This document shows positions 1-5,526 of a DNA stretch of 9,366 nt, piece after piece. The notes under the pieces were generated by a model. It was not told the origin of the DNA. It worked only from the letters and a program-made list of their open reading frames with translations, and made no database searches. The position numbers and the translations under genes were made by a program. Numbering within the stretch: the stretch's first letter is position 1; every line of letters begins with the position of its first letter. Source of the DNA: an uncultured Methylococcaceae bacterium (GTDB taxonomy: Bacteria; Pseudomonadota; Gammaproteobacteria; Methylococcales; Methylococcaceae); NCBI GenBank assembly GCA_903910005.1, contig CAIVXW010000271.1:1-9366 (forward strand), written 5' to 3'.

Positions 1-354
1 CAGGAAATTACCGCAGATACCGAGGAACCTGCCATGAACTATGTAACAAGCATCGAACGTATCGGCATTCAGAAGGGTTTACAGTTAGGACTGAAACAGG
101 GACTGGAACAGGGACTGGAACAGGGACTGGAACAGGGACTGGAACAGGTACTGGAACAGGTACTGGAACAGGCCATTCGCACCGGTGAAGCCACCCTGTT
201 ACTGACCGTGCTGGAACACCGGTTCGGGTCAGAACTGACCGAAGCCCTGCGAAATCGTCTGTTTGCTGCCGATGAGGCACACCTCAAGGAGTGGATGATC
301 CGCTGTCTGGATGCCAAAACCCTGGGCGATGTATTTGCACCGCCCCTGCACTAA
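1..354 (+). CDS. C-terminal part of DUF4351 / Rpn-like PD-(D/E)XK putative nuclease (5' truncated by window)
   Basis: The reading frame is open from base 1, and the first ATG (base 34) lies inside the protein, so this is the tail of a gene starting outside the window. What is visible: a short lead-in (MNYVTSIERIG), a GLEQ-type tetrapeptide array encoded by a 12-bp tandem repeat, then about 60 residues beginning GEATLLLTVLEHRFG and ending LDAKTLGDVF. That ending matches the DUF4351 pattern usually found at the C-terminus of Rpn-type (PD-(D/E)XK, transposase_31/PDDEXK_2) proteins, whose N-terminal half holds the nuclease. The nuclease core is not visible, so activity cannot be judged. Such proteins are common, multicopy and mobile-like in gammaproteobacteria. 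It ends 24 bp before leuB on the same strand, but nothing suggests a shared function. Confidence 0.72.
   Translation, partial: QEITADTEEPAMNYVTSIERIGIQKGLQLGLKQGLEQGLEQGLEQGLEQVLEQVLEQAIRTGEATLLLTVLEHRFGSELTEALRNRLFAADEAHLKEWMIRCLDAKTLGDVFAPPLH
88..171. repeat. 12-bp in-frame tandem repeat (7 units) encoding GLEQ/VLEQ
   Basis: Seven consecutive 12-bp units: one ggactgaaacag, four identical ggactggaacag, and two gtactggaacag. A more diverged unit precedes them at 76-87. Twelve is a multiple of three, so copy-number change keeps the frame; the protein reads GLKQ, four GLEQ, two VLEQ. The repeat probably forms an amphipathic or coiled-coil linker between the nuclease part and the DUF4351 end. 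Confidence 0.93.
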
Positions 355-378
355 GTTTCTTTTGACGACAAAACGCCC

Positions 379-1470
379 ATGCAACAAAAAATAGCTGTCT
401 TGCCGGGGGATGGCATCGGTCCCGAGATCGTTGCCGAAGCCCTCAAAGTATTGGACTGTCTGCGTCAGGATCATGGTCTTGCGGTGGAAACCGAGCCTGG
501 CCTGATTGGCGGAGCCGCGTATGATGAAACCGGAACGCCCCTGCCTGATGCCACCCTGGCACTGGCCAAAGCCGCCGATGCCGTATTGCTCGGGGCGGTG
601 GGCGGGCCAAAATGGGAACCACTGGATTATGCGGTACGCCCCGAACGCGGACTGCTCGGGTTGCGCAGTGAATTACAGTTGTTCGCCAACCTGCGTCCGG
701 CCCTCCTGTATCCCCAACTGGTGGCAGCGTCCACCCTCAAGCCGGAGGTTGTTTCCGGCCTTGATATCCTGATCGTCAGGGAACTGACCGGCGGCATGTA
801 TTTCGGTACCCCCCGTGGGGTTCGGCTCAATGACCAGGGTCTGCGTGAGGGCTACAATACCCTGGTGTATACCGAAGCGGAGATTCGCCGGATCGGCCAC
901 GTTGCTTTCACTACCGCACAAAAACGCCAGAAACGGCTGTGTTCGGTCGACAAGGCCAATGTACTGGAATGCACCGAATTGTGGCGTGAAGTCATGATTG
1001 AGGTGAGCCGCGATTATCCTGATGTCAGCCTTAGCCACATGTATGTCGACAATGCCGCCATGCAATTGGTGCGTGCCCCCAAACAATTCGACGTACTGGT
1101 GACTGAAAACATGTTCGGCGACATTCTGTCCGACTGTGCCGCCATGTTGACCGGTTCAATCGGGATGTTGCCTTCAGCATCCCTCGATCAGCATGGCAAG
1201 GGCATGTACGAACCCATCCACGGTTCGGCACCGGACATCGCCGGGAAAGGAATTGCCAACCCGATTGCCACCATTCTGTCCCTGGCGATGCTGTTGCGCT
1301 ACAGCCTGGGGCAAACCGCTGCCGCCGACCGCATTGAGCGAGCCGTGAGTGCAGCACTTGACCAGGGCTATCGAACCGCTGACATTTACTCCGATGGCAC
1401 CCGGAAAACCGGCACTGCGGCCATGGGCGATGCCATCGTGGCAGCCCTCCGGCTGGATCGTTCAGCCTGA
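379..1470 (+). CDS. leuB: 3-isopropylmalate dehydrogenase
   Basis: Cytosolic NAD-dependent enzyme of leucine synthesis. It oxidises and decarboxylates 3-isopropylmalate to 2-oxoisocaproate. At 363 residues it has the usual family length, and it aligns throughout from LPGDGIGPEI (residues 8-17). Expected active-site residues are visible: Arg96, Arg106 and Arg134 for substrate, Tyr141 (GGMYFGTPRG) and Lys192 (VDKANVL) as the catalytic pair, and Asp224, Asp248 and Asp252 for the divalent metal. The NAD-binding stretch EPIHGSAPDIAGKGIANP is at 278-295. No clear Shine-Dalgarno precedes the ATG, but this start gives the standard N-terminus. It is followed after 36 bp by asd, the usual gammaproteobacterial neighbour; leuC and leuD are not in the window. 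Confidence 0.97.
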   Translation: MQQKIAVLPGDGIGPEIVAEALKVLDCLRQDHGLAVETEPGLIGGAAYDETGTPLPDATLALAKAADAVLLGAVGGPKWEPLDYAVRPERGLLGLRSELQLFANLRPALLYPQLVAASTLKPEVVSGLDILIVRELTGGMYFGTPRGVRLNDQGLREGYNTLVYTEAEIRRIGHVAFTTAQKRQKRLCSVDKANVLECTELWREVMIEVSRDYPDVSLSHMYVDNAAMQLVRAPKQFDVLVTENMFGDILSDCAAMLTGSIGMLPSASLDQHGKGMYEPIHGSAPDIAGKGIANPIATILSLAMLLRYSLGQTAAADRIERAVSAALDQGYRTADIYSDGTRKTGTAAMGDAIVAALRLDRSA

Positions 1471-1506
1471 TGTCCAACCTCTTGTTTTAATCATTCCCCT
1501 CCACAC

Positions 1507-2529
1507 ATGAGCAAAACCTTTAACGTAGCCGTACTGGGAGCCACCGGAGCTGTTGGCGAAACCATGTTGTCCATTCTGGCGGAGCGAAACTTTCCGGTCG
1601 GGGAGGTGTACGCATTGGCCAGTGCCAATTCAGCGGGGAAGCGTGTCAGCTTCGGTGATACCTCCCTGATCGTTCGCGATGTGGCTGAATTTGATTTCAG
1701 TCAGGCCCGGATCGGCCTGTTTTCGGCAGGTGCCTCCGTCTCGGCAGTGTATGGCCCCCAGGCCGCCGCTGCCGGTTGTGTCGTGGTCGACAATACCTCC
1801 TGCTTTCGCTACGAAGACGACATCCCGCTGGTCGTTCCCGAAGTGAATCCGGCCGCCATCGCCCAATACAAAAGCCGGGGCATCATCGCCAATCCGAACT
1901 GTTCCACCATCCAGATGCTGGTTGCCCTGAAACCCATTCATGATGCAGCGGGTATCGAACGCATCAACGTCTGCACCTATCAGGCAGTGTCCGGCACCGG
2001 CAAGAAGGCGATTGAGGAACTGGCCGGACAAACTGCTGCCCTGCTCAACGGCAAGCCCATCCGGAGTCAGGTCTATCCCCGACAGATTGCCTTTAACGTC
2101 CTGCCCCACATCGATGTATTCCTTGAGAACGGCTATACCCGGGAGGAAATGAAAATGGTGTGGGAGACCCGCAAAATCATGGGAGATGATCGCATTCAGG
2201 TAAATCCTACCGCCGTCCGGGTGCCGGTTTTCTACGGCCATTCCGAAGCCATTCACATCGAAACCCGCGAGAAACTGACAGCCGCGGCCGCCCGCGCCCT
2301 GCTTGAGCAGGCACCCGGCGTAGTGGTGCTGGATGAACGCGAACCGGGCGGTTATCCCACCGCCGTCACTGAAGCCGCCGGTCGGGATCCGGTGTATGTA
2401 GGCCGCATCCGCGAGGATATTTCCCATCCACGGGGGCTGAATTTATGGGTGGTGGCTGACAATATCCGCAAGGGTGCCGCGTTCAACAGTGTACAGATTG
2501 CCGAAATCCTGATTCAGCACTATCTCTGA
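1507..2529 (+). CDS. asd: Aspartate-semialdehyde dehydrogenase
   Basis: Cytosolic NADPH-dependent enzyme that reduces aspartyl-phosphate to aspartate semialdehyde, the branch point to lysine/diaminopimelate, threonine and methionine. The 340-residue protein has the dinucleotide-binding loop GATGAVG at 11-17. The catalytic Cys132 sits in NPNCSTIQ, Gln159 in TYQAVSGTG, and Arg238 and His245 in the RVPVFYGHS segment; their spacing fits the family's Cys/Gln/Arg/His set. The C-terminal NLWVVADNIRKGAAFN is also typical. The start is 36 bp after leuB and lacks an obvious Shine-Dalgarno. The FimV-like gene begins 2 bp after its stop, so the three genes probably form one transcription unit. The sequence looks complete and functional. 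Confidence 0.97.
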   Translation: MSKTFNVAVLGATGAVGETMLSILAERNFPVGEVYALASANSAGKRVSFGDTSLIVRDVAEFDFSQARIGLFSAGASVSAVYGPQAAAAGCVVVDNTSCFRYEDDIPLVVPEVNPAAIAQYKSRGIIANPNCSTIQMLVALKPIHDAAGIERINVCTYQAVSGTGKKAIEELAGQTAALLNGKPIRSQVYPRQIAFNVLPHIDVFLENGYTREEMKMVWETRKIMGDDRIQVNPTAVRVPVFYGHSEAIHIETREKLTAAAARALLEQAPGVVVLDEREPGGYPTAVTEAAGRDPVYVGRIREDISHPRGLNLWVVADNIRKGAAFNSVQIAEILIQHYL

Positions 2530-2531
2530 AC

Positions 2532-3650
2532 ATGGTTTTCACGCGGACGTTTCTGGTTTCACTGCTGTTGACGGCCGGCCCGGCAGGAGCGGAAGACCCT
2601 GAATCCCCGTTTGTACCGGATACGCCGACGAAAATACCGTCCGGCGAACAGCCAACCGTTGACAGTCCGGCGGCCCTGCCGCCGCCAGTGAATCCCGAGG
2701 TGGCTGAGCGGCTGGAACGGATTGAACAAACCCTCCGCACTCTGGAGCAGTCACTGCAAGGGACGACACCTGAACGACCGGCGGGTGAACCGCCCCCGCT
2801 TACACCGGCTGCTGATTTACCGCCACCCACTGCGGCGGAGCCGCTGTCCCTGACCACGCCGGAGGACACTGACAGCCCGCCTGCAGACCGGGGATTCAGG
2901 CTGGGAGCCTGGTTCATTACGGTACTTGAGGCTCTACTCGGGCTTGGAATCGCCTTGATGAGTGTGGCACTGGGTTTGGTACTGGGACGACGCAAACCGG
3001 AAGCCCGCCTGACCCTCAAAATTGCCGTTAATGGCCAGCGGCGGGAAACGGCAACCGGGATGGGAATGCCCGGCGAGACACTGGCCTTCGTCGCCCCGAC
3101 TGCTCCCGGGGATGCCTCGGCTTCTCCGGCAGCGTCACCGTTTCGGGATGCAGCCGATTATGGTCTGGTTGATCTCAAATCAACTGATTTTCAGCCTGAA
3201 GGGCGTTTTTCCCGTGCGGATGCTGAAAATTTGCCTGCAGAAACATTCCCGGATACTGCTCCACTGGATGACGCCACCGAAAAAACCATCGATGAAATCC
3301 TCCGGGAACTGACCGGCCAATCCGATAGCTCGCCCGGTCTTGATCCGCTGGCGGTGCTTGAACAGGCCAGTGGTGATTACTCCCGCATTCCCACCATAGA
3401 GCGGGCCATGCAACCGGCGGCAACGGCGGGTCAATCCGCTCCTGCCACCCCCGCATTTGATTCCGACTACGCAGACATCACGGACATGGATGAAATCGAA
3501 ACCCGGTTGGATCTGGCCAGAGCCTATGTTGAAATGGGCGACCTTGACGCAGCCCGCGAGTTGCTGCAGGGCGTGCAGCATCAGGGAACCCGTGCCCAGC
3601 AAACCGAAGCACGCCGCTGGCTGCAACGCTGTCAGATACCGGCGTCATGA
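2532..3650 (+). CDS. Short FimV-like inner-membrane protein without LysM domain
   Basis: Predicted exported, single-pass inner-membrane protein of 372 residues. In order: a signal peptide (about 1-20, ending AGPAGA), a proline/acid-rich segment, a short predicted coiled coil (about 56-76, VAERLERIEQTLRTLEQSLQ), another Pro/Thr-rich linker, a membrane helix (about 124-152), a low-complexity cytoplasmic part, and a C-terminal block (about 318-366) containing ETRLDLARAYVEMGDLDAARELL. That block is the FimV C-terminal TPR-like signature. FimV is a polar hub for type IV pili and twitching. Location straight after asd supports orthology to Pseudomonas-type fimV. It is odd in being far shorter than the roughly 900-residue P. 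aeruginosa FimV, and no periplasmic LysM peptidoglycan-binding domain is visible. No good Shine-Dalgarno is present, so coupling to asd is likely. A pilus role is inferred only. Confidence 0.8.
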   Translation: MVFTRTFLVSLLLTAGPAGAEDPESPFVPDTPTKIPSGEQPTVDSPAALPPPVNPEVAERLERIEQTLRTLEQSLQGTTPERPAGEPPPLTPAADLPPPTAAEPLSLTTPEDTDSPPADRGFRLGAWFITVLEALLGLGIALMSVALGLVLGRRKPEARLTLKIAVNGQRRETATGMGMPGETLAFVAPTAPGDASASPAASPFRDAADYGLVDLKSTDFQPEGRFSRADAENLPAETFPDTAPLDDATEKTIDEILRELTGQSDSSPGLDPLAVLEQASGDYSRIPTIERAMQPAATAGQSAPATPAFDSDYADITDMDEIETRLDLARAYVEMGDLDAARELLQGVQHQGTRAQQTEARRWLQRCQIPAS

Positions 3651-4277
3651 GCGTAACACCGCAAGAACCTCATCATGCAACCGCGCCACTTGCCGTTCCA
3701 GTACCGTCCGGGAGGCACTGCCGTTGTCGATGACCGCATCGGCCTGAAGCAACCGCTCGGCCCGCGGACATTGGCTGGCGATGATCTGATCAATCAAACC
3801 ATCATCCAGTCCATCCCGTAACGCGACCCGCTGCCGCTGCACGGTCTCGGGGCAATCCACCACCCACAACCGATCCACGAAGTTGCGGTAACCCGATTCA
3901 ATCAGGAGCGGGATTACCAGCAAGTGGTATGGCGTGGCAGAATGGTGTTGCATCAGGACTTCCAGTCGCTGATAAACCAGGGGATGCATGACCCCGTCCA
4001 GCCAGATTCGCTCTTCCGGCTGGCTAAAAATCAGACGTTTGAGGGCGGGGCGATCCAGTTGTCCCTGTTGCAGCAGGCTCGGCCCGTACCGTTCTACCAG
4101 TAGCTTCAGGGCCGGTTGATCCGGTTCCAGTAAATCCCGTGCCACCTGATCGGCATCGAATACGGCCACGCCCCGTTCTGCGAATAACCGGGCTACCGTG
4201 GTCTTGCCGCAACCAATGCCGCCGGTCAAACCGATCCGGGGTGGATCGTGTTGCAGGAGTGTGCCGGAAAAGTTCAT
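3645..4277 (-). CDS. coaE: Dephospho-CoA kinase
   Basis: Cytosolic P-loop kinase for the last step of coenzyme A synthesis, phosphorylating the 3'-hydroxyl of the ribose of dephospho-CoA with ATP. The protein is 210 residues, normal for the family. The Walker A motif GGIGCGKT is at 19-26. The substrate-binding segment FDADQVARDLL starts at 40, HPLV is at 98-101, IPLLIESG is at 122-129 with the lid region following, and the late DN pair is at 184-185. The start gives about ten residues before the core and is backed by an AGGGT Shine-Dalgarno 8 nt upstream. It is convergent with the FimV-like gene: the stop codons abut as TCATGA and the genes overlap by 6 bp. In Pseudomonas coaE follows pilD; here no pil gene is adjacent. 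Confidence 0.96.
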   Translation of the reverse strand: MNFSGTLLQHDPPRIGLTGGIGCGKTTVARLFAERGVAVFDADQVARDLLEPDQPALKLLVERYGPSLLQQGQLDRPALKRLIFSQPEERIWLDGVMHPLVYQRLEVLMQHHSATPYHLLVIPLLIESGYRNFVDRLWVVDCPETVQRQRVALRDGLDDGLIDQIIASQCPRAERLLQADAVIDNGSASRTVLERQVARLHDEVLAVLRS

Positions 4278-4285
4278 GAAAAATC

Positions 4286-4290
4286 ACCCT
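4286..4290 (-). promoter_or_regulatory. Ribosome binding site of coaE
   Basis: The minus strand reads AGGGT 8 nt before the coaE ATG. It supports the start at base 4277. Confidence 0.6.
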
Positions 4291-4385
4291 ACATCGGATT
4301 ATGAATACCCCCAGGTTTCTCAAGAGGAGACCGTCAACACAGCCAGAATTCAATATGATTCGGGTATCTTCCATAAATACTTGGC

Positions 4386-4390
4386 AGGAT
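4386..4390 (+). promoter_or_regulatory. Ribosome binding site deciding the miaA start
   Basis: AGGAT lies 6 nt before the ATG at 4397. The in-frame upstream ATGs at 4301 and 4355 lack an equivalent purine tract, so this site favours the shorter product. Confidence 0.55.
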
Positions 4391-4396
4391 GTCGGC

Positions 4397-5341
4397 ATGA
4401 CGGTTCATTCCATCCAGACCACCACGCCGCCTTTGCTGGCCATTATGGGACCTACTGCGGTCGGCAAAAGCCGCCTGGCAATCGCTCTGGCCGAGCGGCT
4501 GAACGGTGAAATCATCAGCGTCGATTCAGCCCTCATTTACCGGGGGATGGATATCGGCACCGCCAAACCTGATCTTGCCGAGCGGCGCGGTATTCCGCAT
4601 CACCTTATTGATATCCGTGATCCGGCTGAATCCTATTCGACCGGGTGTTTCATCCGTGATGCCGACCGCCTCATTCGCGACATCAGTGCCCGTGGCAAAC
4701 GTCCCATCCTGGTGGGCGGTACGCTGCTTTATTTCAATACCCTGTTTAACGGCATGGCGGAACTGCCCGCTGCCGATCCGGTTGTCCGTGCAGCTCTGGA
4801 TGCCGAGGCCGGGCAACGCGGCTGGGCTGCCCTGCATCAGGAACTGGCTGCAATCGACCCGCTTGCCGCCGCCCGCATCCATCCCAATGACCCGCAACGT
4901 ATTCAGCGTGCCCTGGAAGTGTATCGTTTGACCGGGATTCCCCTGACTGAACTCTGTGCCCAGACCCGGGCGATTCCACTGCCTGTCGGTGTCGAACGCA
5001 TTGTGATTGAACCAAACCGGCGCAGTTTGCTGCACGAGCGGATACGCCAGCGGTTCCTGGACATGATTGCCGCCGGATTGATCGGAGAGGTGGAGCAACT
5101 CTACCGGCGCGGCGATTTGCACCTGACCCTTCCGGCGTTGCGGGCGGTCGGCTACCGGCAGGTCTGGCTGTATCTGACCGGTGCGTATGATCGGGACACC
5201 CTGATTGAGCGCGGCATCATTGCGACCCGTCAGTTCGCCAAACGTCAGTACACCTGGTTGCGGCGGGAAACCACGGCCCGCCGTTACGACAGTGAATCGC
5301 CCGGTTTGCTTGAGGAGATACTGGCCGACATTGGCCGCTGA
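4397..5341 (+). CDS. miaA: tRNA dimethylallyltransferase (A37 isopentenylation)
   Basis: Transfers a dimethylallyl group from dimethylallyl diphosphate to N6 of A37 in tRNAs that read codons beginning with U, the first step towards ms2i6A. The frame is open from an ATG at 4301 (346 residues), but I choose 4397: it has an AGGA Shine-Dalgarno, gives 314 residues (family about 300-316), and places about 16 residues before the P-loop. Visible motifs in this numbering: GPTAVGKS at 18-25, the catalytic DSALIYRGMDIGTAKP beginning Asp43, GGTLLYFN at 107-114, NDPQRIQRALEV at 164-175, GYRQVW at 252-257 and RQFAKRQYTWLR at 278-289. All regions of the family are present. The usual enteric neighbour hfq is absent; downstream is a 185-bp structured gap. 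Confidence 0.95.
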   Translation: MTVHSIQTTTPPLLAIMGPTAVGKSRLAIALAERLNGEIISVDSALIYRGMDIGTAKPDLAERRGIPHHLIDIRDPAESYSTGCFIRDADRLIRDISARGKRPILVGGTLLYFNTLFNGMAELPAADPVVRAALDAEAGQRGWAALHQELAAIDPLAAARIHPNDPQRIQRALEVYRLTGIPLTELCAQTRAIPLPVGVERIVIEPNRRSLLHERIRQRFLDMIAAGLIGEVEQLYRRGDLHLTLPALRAVGYRQVWLYLTGAYDRDTLIERGIIATRQFAKRQYTWLRRETTARRYDSESPGLLEEILADIGR

Positions 5342-5354
5342 AGCTGCGGCCAAT
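5330..5354 (+). other. Perfect 9-bp stem-loop spanning the miaA stop codon
   Basis: ATTGGCCGC (5330-5338) pairs perfectly with GCGGCCAAT (5346-5354) across a 7-nt loop that contains the TGA stop. It lacks a T-run, so it is not a standard terminator. It may protect the 3' end of the mRNA or act as a processing site. A second small palindrome, GACAATTTGTC, follows at 5360-5370. Confidence 0.6.
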
Positions 5355-5518
5355 CGTGCGACAATTTGTCCCATTCCGTAATTCGGTCAGCCCGGTAGAA
5401 TACTCACCATTCGTAGATGCCAAGCGAATCGCTGATACTGCAAATCCCTTTTGCAGGTGTTCAATGTCTTCCTCATTAGTTTTCAGAGGGGCTCCCGTCA
5501 GGGAGTCCCTTTTTTTTT
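5342..5518 (+). ncRNA. Candidate small RNA or long structured 3' UTR of miaA
   Basis: There is no credible gene in this gap. On the plus strand it holds consecutive stem-loops: AGCG/CGCT at 5423-5433, CTGCAAA/TTTGCAG at 5438-5456 with loop TCCCT, and the terminator at 5488-5518. The terminator is about 150 nt after miaA, farther than usual. A TAGAAT hexamer at 5396-5401 (5/6 of a -10 box) could start a transcript of roughly 110 nt, but the -35 side is poor. I recognise no known RNA family. This could equally be a 3' UTR. Confidence 0.3.
5488..5518 (+). terminator. Intrinsic (Rho-independent) terminator
   Basis: GGGGCTCCC (5488-5496) pairs with GGGAGTCCC (5501-5509), a 9-bp stem with one G-T wobble and the loop GTCA, followed at once by nine T residues (5510-5518). 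The geometry is strong and points only to plus-strand transcripts. It ends miaA-side transcription before the convergent cytochrome gene, whose stop codon begins 9 bp beyond the T-tract. Confidence 0.9.
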
Positions 5519-5526
5519 GCAGCCGG

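Larger units (their letters stand above)
4278..4396. promoter_or_regulatory. Divergent coaE/miaA intergenic region, probable promoters
   Basis: Because the two genes diverge, promoters for both should lie in these 119 bp. On the plus strand TATGAT at 4354-4359 is a 5/6 match to a -10 box about 40 bp before the favoured miaA start, but no convincing -35 is correctly spaced. On the minus strand CATAAT (4296-4301) with an upstream TTGAGA is a weak candidate with too short a spacer. The region is more AT-rich than its surroundings. Assignment of individual boxes is uncertain. Confidence 0.35.

Noticed and set aside
88..171. Repeat array as a CRISPR
   Set aside because: Units are 12 bp, directly adjacent with no spacers, and encode protein in frame.
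8..280. Antisense open frame with a Pro-Val repeat
   Set aside because: It is the mirror of the GLEQ repeat on the coding strand.
1630..2427. Long open frame antisense to asd
   Set aside because: It is opposite a clear gene, has no recognisable domain, and follows from codon bias in GC-rich DNA.
4301..4396. Longer miaA start giving 346 residues
   Set aside because: It adds 32 poorly conserved residues, has no Shine-Dalgarno, and occupies the likely promoter region.
5488..5518. Bidirectional terminator also serving the cytochrome gene
   Set aside because: On the minus strand the stem is followed by TCTGAAAACT with no T-run, so it fits only plus-strand transcripts.
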